Positions 33,013-41,925 of a stretch of DNA of 64,000 nt are shown here, piece by piece; position 1 is the first letter of the stretch, and every line of letters starts with the position of its first letter. The stretch lies in the NCBI GenBank assembly GCA_965194515.1, contig OZ239146.1, positions 1,612,001 to 1,676,000 of the forward strand, written 5' to 3'. A model generated the notes under the pieces. The model made no database searches, was not told the DNA's origin, and was given only the letters and a program-made list of their open reading frames with translations. The DNA comes from Acidimicrobilacustris europaeus (GTDB taxonomy: Bacteria > Actinomycetota > Acidimicrobiia > Acidimicrobiales > Acidimicrobilacustridaceae). The position numbers and the translations under genes are program-made.

Positions 33013-34653
33013 ATGTCGACTCCCCCCGTCGCCCCCGATTCCGTTCATTCCGGCACTGCGAGTGTTCCTCCCGATCTTGCGATTGGCTCGTTCTCAAGCG
33101 AGCCGCCGTGGATTGTTGAACCCGCTTCTATGCCTTGGCGCGAAGTGGTTGATTCCATTCGTTGGCTCACCAAGCACGATCTTCCCGAACTCACCTCAGC
33201 GCGACGGTTACCCGATGTGAAACGGGCCGTCACGGTTGTCGCAGATTTCGGCACAGCAATCGGCCTGTGGTGGCTAACGGGACGGCGTAAAGGCAAAGCG
33301 GGTGATCACGCTGCGAGCCGCCTCGACCTCTCCCGTCGTCTTCGGCTCTCCATCGAACGCCTCGGCCCTACCTACATCAAACTCGCTCAGATCATTTCTT
33401 CGGGCGAAGGACTGTTCCCCGAAGAACTGGTTTCCGAATTTAAAAAGTGTCGTGACCAGGTCCCGGCGCAACCGTTCGACGTCGTTCGCGCCACCGTCGA
33501 AGAAGATTTCGGCGCACCGCTGGAAGACATCTTTGCGTCCTTCGACGAAACACCACTTGCCGCGGCCTCAATCGCACAGGTGCACGCCGCGGTCCTGCTC
33601 ACAGGCGAACCCGTTGTCGTCAAAGTGCAGCGAACCACAGTGGCGCTGCTGGTCAACAAAGACATCCGCGTGATGGCTTGGCTTGCACCGTTCCTCGTAG
33701 GCCGCCTCCCATTCGCGTCACTCGCCAACCCACCTGCACTGGTTGAGCTCTTTGCCGAAACGATCAGCGAGGAACTCGACTTCCGTCTCGAAGCACAAAA
33801 CATGCTCGACGTTGCCGCATCCTTTGTTGCCCTCAAGCAGGACGGCTACATCATTCCGCGGCCCCACCCCACGCTTGTCACTCGCCGCGTGCTTGTTATG
33901 GAACGTCTTTCCGGCTTCAACTTCGATGATGTTGAGTCGATGCGTGATGCAGGTGTCGATACGCACGAAGTCGTACGCACCGGGATGATCGGATTCATGG
34001 AAGGCGCCATCATCGAAGGCATCTTCCACGGCGACCTCCATGGTGGAAACCTCTTCGTCCTTCCCGATGGAAAAGTTGCCCTGCTCGATTTCGGCATCAC
34101 CGGCCGCATGGACCAACGTCAACGCCGCGCCTTCCTTCGCCTCATGCTCGGCGCCACCGTGAACGACGTCCACATGCAGATCTCGGCGCTCTGCGATCTC
34201 GGAGCGCTTCCGTCTGACACCGACATTGATGCGGTTATCAAAGACCTCGGACTCGACGGTCCTGGCATTGACCCCACCACGGCCGATCCCGACGAAATGA
34301 TCAAAGAAGTGCAGAAGATCGTGAAGATGCTCCTTGGCTACGGCGCGCGTATGCCCAAGGAACTCATGCTCTATGTGAAAAATCTCATGTTCCTCGATGG
34401 CGCCATTTCGCGGCTCGCACCCGATCTCGACATCTTCGCCGAGATCACGCAAATCTCGATGTACTTCGTTCAGAACCACGGCGAAAAACTGTTCGCGGAA
34501 GCTGGCTTCGACCCTTCAGCCTTTGAAATCGATCTCACTGGCGTGAAAGACAGCATCGGACTCGACCGTTCCACCGATCGCTTTACCTATCGCGATCTGC
34601 AGGAACGCCGCGAACTCATCAAGACTCGGTTCGAAAAGCGCGGAGTCAACTAG
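33013..34653 (+). CDS. ABC1/UbiB-type atypical kinase
   Basis: A 546-aa protein of the ABC1/UbiB/ADCK kinase-like family. The ABC1 block GPTYIKLAQIISS near residue 116 corresponds to the usual KxGQ motif but reads KLAQ. The Ala-rich loop is AAASIAQVH near residue 192, the ATP Lys lies in VVVKVQR, and the catalytic and metal loops FHGDLHGGN (near residue 337) and LLDFG follow. Members support isoprenoid quinone synthesis or lipid handling; in a menaquinone-using actinobacterium the target is unknown. The N-terminal 50 residues are low complexity. TACACT lies 8 nt upstream of the ATG. Confidence 0.88.
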   Translation: MSTPPVAPDSVHSGTASVPPDLAIGSFSSEPPWIVEPASMPWREVVDSIRWLTKHDLPELTSARRLPDVKRAVTVVADFGTAIGLWWLTGRRKGKAGDHAASRLDLSRRLRLSIERLGPTYIKLAQIISSGEGLFPEELVSEFKKCRDQVPAQPFDVVRATVEEDFGAPLEDIFASFDETPLAAASIAQVHAAVLLTGEPVVVKVQRTTVALLVNKDIRVMAWLAPFLVGRLPFASLANPPALVELFAETISEELDFRLEAQNMLDVAASFVALKQDGYIIPRPHPTLVTRRVLVMERLSGFNFDDVESMRDAGVDTHEVVRTGMIGFMEGAIIEGIFHGDLHGGNLFVLPDGKVALLDFGITGRMDQRQRRAFLRLMLGATVNDVHMQISALCDLGALPSDTDIDAVIKDLGLDGPGIDPTTADPDEMIKEVQKIVKMLLGYGARMPKELMLYVKNLMFLDGAISRLAPDLDIFAEITQISMYFVQNHGEKLFAEAGFDPSAFEIDLTGVKDSIGLDRSTDRFTYRDLQERRELIKTRFEKRGVN

Positions 34654-34664
34654 TTCGCTGCGCC

Positions 34665-34670
34665 TACGAT
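34665..34670 (+). promoter_or_regulatory. Candidate leaderless -10 (nucS)
   Basis: TACGAT ends 9 nt before the nucS ATG at 34680. Confidence 0.4.
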
Positions 34671-34679
34671 GACGGCCTC

Positions 34680-35339
34680 ATGCGTCTTGTCATCGCCACT
34701 TGTTCCGTTGATTACGCCGGCCGGTTGTCGGCTCACCTTCCATTGGCGACTCGGCTCATCATGGTGAAGGCCGACGGGTGTGTGGCCATTCATTCCGATG
34801 GCGGCGCCTACAAGCCGCTCAATTGGATGAACGCACCAAATCGCGTCACCGAAGAAGAAGGCCGCTGGGTCATCACCAACCCCAAGGGTGAAGTCCTCAC
34901 GATCACGCTCGTAGAAGTACACCACGATTCAGCACATGAACTCGGTGAAGATCCGGGCCTTCAGAAAGACGGCGTCGAAGCGCACCTACAGGAACTACTC
35001 GCTGCGAATCCAACGGCCATTGCCGATGACTTACGCCTCATCAAACGCGAGTACTTCACCGACATCGGCCCCGTGGATTTGTTGTGCCGCGATGCCGACG
35101 GGCGGTCGGTCGCCATTGAGATCAAACGCCGCGGCGAGATCGATGGCGTTGAACAGCTCGCTCGCTATCTCGAACGCATGGATCTCGATCCCGATGTGAA
35201 ACCCGTGCGCGGAATTTTCGTGGCGCAAAGCATTAAGCCTCAGGCGCGAGTTCTCGCCGAGGCGCGCGGCATTGAGTGCGTTGAAGTCGACTACGACGAA
35301 CTCCGAGGCATCGAATCCGACGAGTTACGCCTTTTCTGA
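34680..35339 (+). CDS. nucS: Mismatch-specific endonuclease NucS/EndoMS
   Basis: NucS cleaves both strands at base mismatches and provides non-canonical mismatch repair in actinobacteria and archaea that lack MutS/MutL. The 219-aa protein starts MRLVIATCSVDYAGRL, with the N-terminal dimerisation/DNA-binding domain, then the RecB-like nuclease core: YFTDIGPVDLLCRDADG with the catalytic Asp (about residue 138), IEIKRRG (Glu-x-Lys, about residue 151) and QLARYLERM. The extreme C-terminus, ELRLF, fits the sliding-clamp-binding tail known for the family. Transcription may be leaderless. Confidence 0.93.
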   Translation: MRLVIATCSVDYAGRLSAHLPLATRLIMVKADGCVAIHSDGGAYKPLNWMNAPNRVTEEEGRWVITNPKGEVLTITLVEVHHDSAHELGEDPGLQKDGVEAHLQELLAANPTAIADDLRLIKREYFTDIGPVDLLCRDADGRSVAIEIKRRGEIDGVEQLARYLERMDLDPDVKPVRGIFVAQSIKPQARVLAEARGIECVEVDYDELRGIESDELRLF

Positions 35340-35357
35340 CCCCCAAAGGGGAACTAA

Positions 35358-36206
35358 CTACGCATCAAAGGTGTGGCGTCCACCGACCAGCACCACGCGG
35401 CCATCTTCACCGCGGGTTTGGAAGATGCATTCACCAGCGCCTTCATTCCACATCTCAATGGTGAGTTCTTCGCCCGGAAACACCGGCGACGCGAAGCGAC
35501 CTTCCATTGAACGGAACTTGGCCGGGTCGGACCCGCACATCGTGTGCAACAGCGCGCGGCCAGTGAAGCCGTAGGTGCAAAGCCCGTGAAGGATCGGTCG
35601 ATCAAAACCAGCAAGCGCCGCAAACCATGGATCGGAATGCAACGGGTTGCGATCGCCTGACAAGCGATAGGTCAACGCTTGGTCGGGACGCACTCGATAG
35701 GACACCGAATGGTCGGCAACGCGATCAGGAGCAGCGTTACGGTCGCCCGAAGGACCACGGTCGCCGCCCCATCCGCCTTCTCCACGAATGAAGATTGCCG
35801 AACCAACCGTAAGCAGCAATTCGCCAGTTGCGTTGTCGACACATTCGCCTTCGACGGCAACGACGGCGCCTGAACCCTTGTCGTAGATGCCGACAATCTT
35901 TCCGGTGGCAGTCAGCGAACCTTCCACGGGAATCTCGCGGTGTTGCACGAATGACTGCTCACCATGCACGAGCATCGCAAAGTCGAATGCACCGATTGCA
36001 CTGATTGCTCCAGCGATACCAGCGCCAATGACTGCCGCCATTGTGGGCAGCACGCGCTGCGGCACGTCGTGGCTGTTCTCAGTTGTGAACGCGAGTTCGT
36101 CGATACCCGCACCCACACCAACGGCGTAGAGCAGCGCGTCTTTTGAGGTCCAGGAATGAACAATCGGCGTACCGGTTGCGCCAACGACATCGTGATTGAT
36201 GGGCAT
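35358..36206 (-). CDS. MaoC-like enoyl-CoA hydratase 2
   Basis: A 282-aa double-hotdog (R)-specific enoyl-CoA hydratase. The hydratase-2 signature YRLSGDRNPLHSDPWFAAL is near residue 184, with the catalytic Asp and His in GDRNPLH, followed by FDRPILHGLCTYGFTGRALL. The N-terminal half is the degenerate first hotdog. It corresponds to the C-terminal hydratase part of peroxisomal multifunctional enzyme 2 and lies 8 bp downstream of the matching SDR dehydrogenase, so the two catalyse successive beta-oxidation steps. Confidence 0.88.
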   Translation of the reverse strand: MPINHDVVGATGTPIVHSWTSKDALLYAVGVGAGIDELAFTTENSHDVPQRVLPTMAAVIGAGIAGAISAIGAFDFAMLVHGEQSFVQHREIPVEGSLTATGKIVGIYDKGSGAVVAVEGECVDNATGELLLTVGSAIFIRGEGGWGGDRGPSGDRNAAPDRVADHSVSYRVRPDQALTYRLSGDRNPLHSDPWFAALAGFDRPILHGLCTYGFTGRALLHTMCGSDPAKFRSMEGRFASPVFPGEELTIEMWNEGAGECIFQTRGEDGRVVLVGGRHTFDA

Positions 36207-36214
36207 GGAGTGTC

Positions 36215-37117
36215 CTACTTCCGATCGAGACCGAGCATGTCGGCGTTGGGACGAGCCTTGCCCATGAGTTCTTCAACAAGCGGGCCGACGGAGGAAGGAT
36301 CGAGAGTGTTGGTGACCTTTGGTCCTTGATGCCAGCTTTCACTGATGGCAAGAAGTTCGCCGCGAACATCAAACACGCGACCAGTGACCTCGGAAGATTC
36401 TTCGCTCGCCAACCACACGGCGATCGGTGAAATCCACTTGGTCGACATTGCTTCCTTCACTTCTTCAGGAGCATCGCCAAGACCAAGATCGGCAGTAAGT
36501 CGCGTAAACGCAGCAGGAGCAATCGCGTTCACGGTGACGCCATAACGACCAAGTTCGTCAGCCGCAATGATCGTGAATGAGGCAATGCCACCCTTAGCGG
36601 CGCCGTAGTTGGTCTGACCGATGTTGCCGTAGATGCCGGAAGGCGATGTTGTGTTGATGATGCGCGCGTTGTTGGTTTCGCCCGCCTTCGAACGATCACG
36701 CCAATAGGCCGCAGCAAAATGCGAAGGACCAGCGGTGCCCTTGAGATGCACCTTGATGACAGCGTCCCATTCGGCCTCGCTCATGTTGGTGAGCATCCGG
36801 TCGCGCAGAATGCCCGCGTTGTTGATGAGAACGTCGAGTCCGCCGAACGTCGTGATGGCCTGGTTGATGAGTCGTTCTGCGCCAGCCCATTCGCTGATGT
36901 CGTCGGTATTGGCAACGGCTTGTCCGCCGGCGGCAACAATTTCATCGACCACTTCTTGAGCTGGGCCTTTGTCGACACCAGTGCCGTCTCGGGAACCGCC
37001 GAGATCGTTCACCACGACCTTTGCGCCTTCGGCGGCGAGCATCAGCGCGTAGTCGCGCCCGATTCCACGACCAGCGCCTGTAACGATGCACACTCGGCCT
37101 TCACACAGTCCTGCCAC
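36215..37117 (-). CDS. SDR 3-hydroxyacyl-CoA dehydrogenase (HSD17B4-like)
   Basis: A 300-aa classical short-chain dehydrogenase. It has the cofactor motif TGAGRGIG (residues 13-20), NDLGGSRDGTG near residue 37, which is characteristic of the HSD17B4/FabG4-like multifunctional-enzyme branch, NNAG near residue 98, and the catalytic Ser and YGAAK. With the downstream MaoC hydratase it reconstitutes both halves of a type-2 multifunctional beta-oxidation enzyme as separate proteins. GTG start with AAGGGAGA about 8 nt upstream. Confidence 0.88.
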   Translation of the reverse strand: MAGLCEGRVCIVTGAGRGIGRDYALMLAAEGAKVVVNDLGGSRDGTGVDKGPAQEVVDEIVAAGGQAVANTDDISEWAGAERLINQAITTFGGLDVLINNAGILRDRMLTNMSEAEWDAVIKVHLKGTAGPSHFAAAYWRDRSKAGETNNARIINTTSPSGIYGNIGQTNYGAAKGGIASFTIIAADELGRYGVTVNAIAPAAFTRLTADLGLGDAPEEVKEAMSTKWISPIAVWLASEESSEVTGRVFDVRGELLAISESWHQGPKVTNTLDPSSVGPLVEELMGKARPNADMLGLDRK

Positions 37118-37287
37118 GACGACGTCTCCCTTGTCAGTTCAGATCTAAGGAGCCGATTGTGACACGGCCTCTTCAGGCCCGCCGAGGCCGGGAATCTCCT
37201 TGCTGATGCCCGATTGCCCTGCTCGTGACCGATACGGCCCCTGAGGGCCCCAGAACGGCCTCTGAGGCGGCTGTCACACCCATTCCG

Positions 37288-37293
37288 TAGGTT
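37288..37293 (+). promoter_or_regulatory. Candidate leaderless -10 (rmuC)
   Basis: TAGGTT ends 8 nt before the rmuC ATG at 37302. Confidence 0.4.
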
Positions 37294-37301
37294 GGAGCGG
37301 T

Positions 37302-38495
37302 ATGACCGCTCTTCTGCCTGTCCTCACCCTCCTCATCGGCCTCGCCATCGGCGCATTGGTCGGCACCCGCCTCGCGTCACGCCAATCGGGTCCCGATCCG
37401 CTCGATGTCGACCGCACTCGCGACATCGCCAATGCCACGTTGGCCACCACCATGCGCGAACTCATCGATGTCAACACGCGCCTTCAAGCTGAAGCCACTG
37501 CTCGGGCTACGGCCGAGGCAGCTCAACAGCAGAAGTCCGTGCACGACCTTGTGGCCCCGGTTGGCGAACAACTTGCCCGGCTCGACCAAAAACTCAACGA
37601 GCTCGAAAACAAACGCGTCGAGGATTCTGGCCGCTTGAACACCAGCATCGGCTCGTTGTCCTCGCTTGCGACATCGCTACAGAAGGAAACGGCCGAGCTC
37701 GCGTCGGCCATGAAGAACACCAAAGTGCGCGGCAACTGGGGCGAGCTCCAGCTCCAACGCGTCATCGAACTTGCCGGCATGACGGAACACATCATGTACG
37801 AACAACAAGAACACATCGCCGGCGACGGCGACGCGGCCCGACCCGACATGATCGTCCGTCTTCCCGACTCGAAGAAGATCATCATCGATGCAAAAGCACC
37901 AATGTCTGCCTATCTGAATGCAATCAACGCCACTACCGACATCGAGCGCGAACAACTGCTCACCAAGCACGCTGCCGACGTCATGGCGCATGTCAATGCA
38001 CTCGCAAAGAAGAACTACGCATCACGTGTCGATGGCTCACTCGATTTCATCGTGATGTTTGTGCCTGGCGATACGTTTCTCACCGCCGCGTTCGACGCCA
38101 ACCCCGAATTCCTCGAACAGGCCATCGCAAAGAACGTGTTCCCCGCGTCGCCCGGCACATTGATTGCGCTTCTCCGAGCAATCGCCTACGGATGGCGTCA
38201 AGAGCAACTGGCCGAAAACGCCGCGCAGGTCGTCGCCCTCGGCAAAGAGCTCTACGAACGCGTTGGCATCTTCACTGGCCACCTCCAAAAGGTCGGCACC
38301 AACCTCACGAAGGCCACCGAGTCCTATAACTCCGCAGTGGCATCACTCGAGACTCGCGTCATGCCCTCGGCCCGCCGGTTCGAAACCCTTGCGGTCGCCT
38401 CAGATCAGGCCCTGCCCGGAGTCAGCCCAATCGACGTCACCACCCGCCAGGTCTCACTTCCCGAGCTCGAAGCAGGCTCGGGCGACGAGCGTTAG
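37302..38495 (+). CDS. rmuC: DNA recombination protein RmuC
   Basis: RmuC limits inversions at inverted repeats and is a predicted nuclease. The 397-aa protein has an N-terminal hydrophobic helix (residues 4-22), a long coiled coil (about 40-125, rich in Ala/Glu/Gln), then the RmuC domain: KVRGNWGELQLQRVIELAGM near residue 141, RPDMIVRLPDSKKIIIDAKAP near residue 183, and FVPGDTFLTAAFDANPEF near residue 250. The AKxP and DxK residues form the probable catalytic site. Leaderless -10 TAGGTT 8 nt upstream. Confidence 0.93.
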   Translation: MTALLPVLTLLIGLAIGALVGTRLASRQSGPDPLDVDRTRDIANATLATTMRELIDVNTRLQAEATARATAEAAQQQKSVHDLVAPVGEQLARLDQKLNELENKRVEDSGRLNTSIGSLSSLATSLQKETAELASAMKNTKVRGNWGELQLQRVIELAGMTEHIMYEQQEHIAGDGDAARPDMIVRLPDSKKIIIDAKAPMSAYLNAINATTDIEREQLLTKHAADVMAHVNALAKKNYASRVDGSLDFIVMFVPGDTFLTAAFDANPEFLEQAIAKNVFPASPGTLIALLRAIAYGWRQEQLAENAAQVVALGKELYERVGIFTGHLQKVGTNLTKATESYNSAVASLETRVMPSARRFETLAVASDQALPGVSPIDVTTRQVSLPELEAGSGDER

Positions 38496-38524
38496 AGAAA
38501 ATCGGGGGCCGGGTGCCTTGCTCC

Positions 38525-38542
38525 CTACCTACTGGTCGGTAG
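38525..38542 (+). promoter_or_regulatory. Candidate TetR-type operator of the desaturase gene
   Basis: An 18-bp imperfect palindrome, CTACCTACT/GGTCGGTAG, with 7 of 9 half-site positions matching. It overlaps the -10 hexamer TAGACT (38540-38545), so a bound protein would block transcription. Size and sequence resemble operators of TetR-family lipid regulators, but no regulator gene lies nearby. Confidence 0.45.
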
Positions 38543-38545
38543 ACT
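38540..38545 (+). promoter_or_regulatory. Candidate leaderless -10 (desaturase)
   Basis: TAGACT ends 6 nt before the ATG at 38552. Confidence 0.45.
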
Positions 38546-38551
38546 GACGCC

Positions 38552-39694
38552 ATGTCATCTGCAGAAACACTGACTGAAACCCCCGAGACTGATCCGGAAA
38601 TGGCCGGGAAAGCGCCTGATCGGGCCGAAAAAGGCTCCCTCAAGCCCGTTCTCGACATCATTCCTGCCGAGGCCTACAACAACCCCACATGGAAGGGTCT
38701 GGCGTACTTCGGCCGAGATCTCGTCATCTATGGACTTGTTGTTGCCGGGCTCATCGCTTTCAACAACCCGTTCGCCGTTCTGGCCCTTTGGGTGCTTTCG
38801 GCCTTGGTGATCTCTGGCCTCTTCATCGTTGCCCATGACGCTGCCCACGGTGCCCTCTTCTCCTCCAAGCGCCTCAACCGCACCATTGGCACCATTGCGA
38901 TGTTGCCGTCATGGCATGTCTATGAAGGTTGGACGCTTGGCCACAATCGCATCCACCACGGTTACACCGTCCGTGAGGGATTCGATTTCGTCTGGCACCC
39001 CTACACCGCCGAGCAATACGAAGCCATGTCCAAGCTCGGTCGCCTTCGTCATCGCATTGAGTGGTCATGGCTCGGCGCTGGCGCGTACTACCTGCGTGAA
39101 GTGTGGTGGCACAAAATGATCGTTGGTGCTCCCCCGGCACGGTGGGCCAAAGGCATCCGCCGTGACCGTTTCATCGTCTGGACCTTTGTCTCCATTGCTG
39201 CTCTTGCTCTTGGTCTTATTGGATGGGCGCAGTTCGGATCAGTAGTCGGCGTGTTCTGGATGATCCTCAAAGTGCTCGTTATCCCGTTCCTTGCCTTCTC
39301 TTACGTCATTGCATCATTCGTGCATGTTCATCACATTCAGCCGAACATTCGCTGGTGGAAGCGTCGTGAATGGACGAAGTGGCAGGGCCAGATGGAAGGC
39401 ACCACGGTGCTTCGAGCCCGCTTCGGACTCAACTTCTTCTTGCACTGGATCATGGTGCATGTCCCCCACCACGTCGACATGCGTATCCCGATGTACAACC
39501 TCGAATTGGCAACCGACGCAATCAAAGAAGCATTTCCCGGCACCGTGCACGACGAACCCCTTCGCTTCATGGACTTCGTGCGCAACACCCGCAAATGTCG
39601 TCTCTATGACTTCGACGAGGGTCGCTGGTACACCTACCGCGAAGCAGCGCAGCGTCAGAACGCCACACCGGTTGCCGAATCCGCCGCAGCCTGA
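38552..39694 (+). CDS. Membrane fatty acid desaturase
   Basis: A 380-aa integral-membrane di-iron desaturase/hydroxylase. Three His boxes are visible: HDAAHG near residue 95, HNRIHHG near residue 132, and HVPHHVD near residue 309, plus HVHHIQPNIRWW near residue 258. Hydrophobic segments at about 50-90 and 205-250 give the usual four-helix layout. It introduces double bonds (or hydroxyls) into acyl chains of membrane lipids or carotenoids; regiospecificity cannot be told. Its promoter carries a palindrome overlapping the -10, suggesting repression responsive to lipid status. Confidence 0.88.
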   Translation: MSSAETLTETPETDPEMAGKAPDRAEKGSLKPVLDIIPAEAYNNPTWKGLAYFGRDLVIYGLVVAGLIAFNNPFAVLALWVLSALVISGLFIVAHDAAHGALFSSKRLNRTIGTIAMLPSWHVYEGWTLGHNRIHHGYTVREGFDFVWHPYTAEQYEAMSKLGRLRHRIEWSWLGAGAYYLREVWWHKMIVGAPPARWAKGIRRDRFIVWTFVSIAALALGLIGWAQFGSVVGVFWMILKVLVIPFLAFSYVIASFVHVHHIQPNIRWWKRREWTKWQGQMEGTTVLRARFGLNFFLHWIMVHVPHHVDMRIPMYNLELATDAIKEAFPGTVHDEPLRFMDFVRNTRKCRLYDFDEGRWYTYREAAQRQNATPVAESAAA

Positions 39695-39706
39695 GCCAGG
39701 CTCGAA

Positions 39707-40645
39707 CTACTTCGTCAGTGCCGAGGCGTCGACGGTGACCGTTTCACCCGATGCATCGATGACTTGGTATTCGAAGCCTTCTTCGACGATTGCATCATCA
39801 ACGCCGAATGCAACTGGAATCTTGTTGCACGCGTTACGCATCAAGTAACTGACGATCTCCACGAGTTCTTCGCTGTTGTAAGCCTGCTTCAGACGACCAA
39901 TGAGTTCGTGGTCGATCGACGGAGGTCCCACAAACATTGCGTCGACGAGTTCAAGCGCAGCAACGGTTCCTAGAGAGAGCGTGCTGACTGATGAAGGGTC
40001 GACAGCGTTCAGAAGCTCGTCGTTCGCCCCTGCATTCAACGCAGCGACGCTCCGCACCGACTGACAACGACGACACTCGTGAAGCCGTGCGCCGCGAAGC
40101 CGAATGAGTTCTTTCGTAACGGGGTCGACGACCTGAAGGCGACCGACCGCCGCCAGCATCGCCATGATGGCAACCATCGGATCAGTTGGGATCTCGCCGG
40201 TCGCCCCCCATGCCCAGGACTCGGTGGTGAGTGTTTCGCCGAGAAGCGCGCCGAGAATGACATCGACGCGCTGACCGACGTCGAGCAAGTACAACGCTTG
40301 CACGAAGGGCCCTAGCTCAGCACCAAGCGCTCCGGCCGACGCTGCGAGTGGGCCAGAGAGTACGCCGGTCACATCGATGACGAACTGCTCGGCGAGAGTC
40401 AGTGCGGCCTTCTGCCGTTCATCGAATGCATCGGAGGTGGGCCACGAACTGAGTTCTGCAGTCTGAGCGTCAGAAAGCGTTCCCCATGCCTTGGCAGAAA
40501 GTTCCGCGTCGTTGTTCAACAACATCGCCACGCGGCGACGAGCGAGTTCAAGCAAGGTGTCGTCGCAGGCACGACGAACTGATTCGCATGCGACGGCTAG
40601 CGCAGCAAGAACCGCTGGAGCCTCGACGACACGCGGATCAGCCAT
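39707..40645 (-). CDS. AhpD-like / carboxymuconolactone decarboxylase-family protein
   Basis: A 312-aa all-helical protein with two alkylhydroperoxidase-D-like repeats. The second carries the AhpD motif, RGARLHECRRCQSVRSVAAL near residue 180, with the Cys-x-x-Cys pair CRRC followed by no canonical His. The first repeat (LARRRVAMLLNN) lacks Cys. The last 30 residues form short strands. The ATG overlaps the P450 stop by 1 bp, so it is cotranscribed with the P450, perhaps protecting it from peroxides; this is inference. Confidence 0.7.
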   Translation of the reverse strand: MADPRVVEAPAVLAALAVACESVRRACDDTLLELARRRVAMLLNNDAELSAKAWGTLSDAQTAELSSWPTSDAFDERQKAALTLAEQFVIDVTGVLSGPLAASAGALGAELGPFVQALYLLDVGQRVDVILGALLGETLTTESWAWGATGEIPTDPMVAIMAMLAAVGRLQVVDPVTKELIRLRGARLHECRRCQSVRSVAALNAGANDELLNAVDPSSVSTLSLGTVAALELVDAMFVGPPSIDHELIGRLKQAYNSEELVEIVSYLMRNACNKIPVAFGVDDAIVEEGFEYQVIDASGETVTVDASALTK

Positions 40646-41898
40646 CAGCGAACGCCACCTGGCGTGAACGACACCGGAAGGCTCTTCACGCCATTGATGA
40701 AACTCGAGCGAAGCTGAACGGGCGGGCCCGCAAGTTCGAGATCAGGAAGTCGTGTGTAGAGCTCGCGGAACATGAGCGTGATTTCTCGGCGAGCAAGATG
40801 CGCACCCAGACAGAAGTGCGGTCCGGGACCACCAAAGCCCACGTGGGGATTTGGATCGCGAAGAACATTAAACGTGTCGGGATCAGCGAAAATCGCTTCG
40901 TCGCGATTCGCAGATCCGTAATACATGATGATCTTGTCGCCCTCGTGGAACTCGTGACCCGAAAGCACATAGTCCTGCGTCAGCGTGCGTCGCATCCAAA
41001 CAACTGGCGACGCGTAGCGAACAATCTCTTCAACAGTCGTCGGCATCACACCATCGATGTCGGCGAGAAAACGTGCTCGCTGATCAGGGTTCTGCGACAG
41101 GTGTGTAACACCGTGGCTCAGGGCTGTGCGCGTGGTCTCGTGTCCAGCAACCGAGAGAAGGATGAAAAACGAAGCAAGTTCGTCGCCAGATAACTGCTCA
41201 CCATCAACTTCGGTATTCACGAGTGCGGACAACAAATCATCAGTCGGGTTCGCCCGTCGAAGAACGGCAAGGTCGTTCAGCAGACCAGCCAACGTCGCCC
41301 CAGCGCCGAGGAATGCGGTAATGGGATCGGTGCCCTCAGGGATGAAATCGGGATCGCCGCCGGAAAGGATGATGTTCGATTGCGCCAAGACGGTGTCGAA
41401 TTCGCTGTGGGGAATCCCCATCATGTCGAGAATGACGAGAAGCGGGAACGGCATCGACACATCTTTGACGAAGTCGATTTCGCCCTTTTCGACGATCCCG
41501 TCGACGACCTTCTTGGCAGTTTTCTCGACGTCCTCAAGGACGTTGTTCAACATTCGCGGAGTGAACGTTCCCGACACGATCTTGCGCAGTCGGGCATGGC
41601 GTGGATCGTCCATCGAAATGAGCGAGCCATAGAACTCGTTCATGTCGGCCGGCATGTCGAGAATCGACACCGCGCCTTGGCCCGAACAAAAGACCTCGGG
41701 ATGACGGCTGATCTCGAGCAGGTCGTGCATCTTCGTGATCGCGAAGTAACCCGGACCCTCTGGAAACGGTTCAAGAATGGGTTCGGGAAAATACGCAATG
41801 GGATTTTCACGGCGCAACGTGGCGAAAGCCGCGTTTCGCTCGGACCACGGCTTGGCCCAGAACTCAATGTCGGAAAGATCAATGTCTTCGAGTTTCAC
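40645..41898 (-). CDS. Cytochrome P450
   Basis: A 417-aa bacterial class I P450. The oxygen-activation I-helix motif is AGHETTRTALSHG near residue 242, the ExxR-type region lies in the K helix (EEIVRYASPVVWMRR, near residue 284), and the heme-binding loop is FGGPGPHFCLGAHLAR near residue 347 with the Cys ligand. The FGGPGPHFCLG loop is typical of the actinobacterial CYP124/CYP125/CYP142-related families that hydroxylate steroids and methyl-branched lipids. GTG start with AAAGGAG 5-11 nt upstream. No ferredoxin gene is adjacent. Confidence 0.92.
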   Translation of the reverse strand: MKLEDIDLSDIEFWAKPWSERNAAFATLRRENPIAYFPEPILEPFPEGPGYFAITKMHDLLEISRHPEVFCSGQGAVSILDMPADMNEFYGSLISMDDPRHARLRKIVSGTFTPRMLNNVLEDVEKTAKKVVDGIVEKGEIDFVKDVSMPFPLLVILDMMGIPHSEFDTVLAQSNIILSGGDPDFIPEGTDPITAFLGAGATLAGLLNDLAVLRRANPTDDLLSALVNTEVDGEQLSGDELASFFILLSVAGHETTRTALSHGVTHLSQNPDQRARFLADIDGVMPTTVEEIVRYASPVVWMRRTLTQDYVLSGHEFHEGDKIIMYYGSANRDEAIFADPDTFNVLRDPNPHVGFGGPGPHFCLGAHLARREITLMFRELYTRLPDLELAGPPVQLRSSFINGVKSLPVSFTPGGVR

Positions 41899-41925
41899 AA
41901 GTACTCCTTTGATGAGAACAAAAAA

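Noticed and set aside
33718..34479. 253-codon minus-strand frame opposite the ABC1 kinase gene
   Set aside because: Overlaps the conserved kinase motifs of the opposite strand; shadow frame.
37159..37278. Inverted TGTGACA copies about 105 bp apart upstream of rmuC
   Set aside because: Short and widely spaced; no second line of evidence for an operator.
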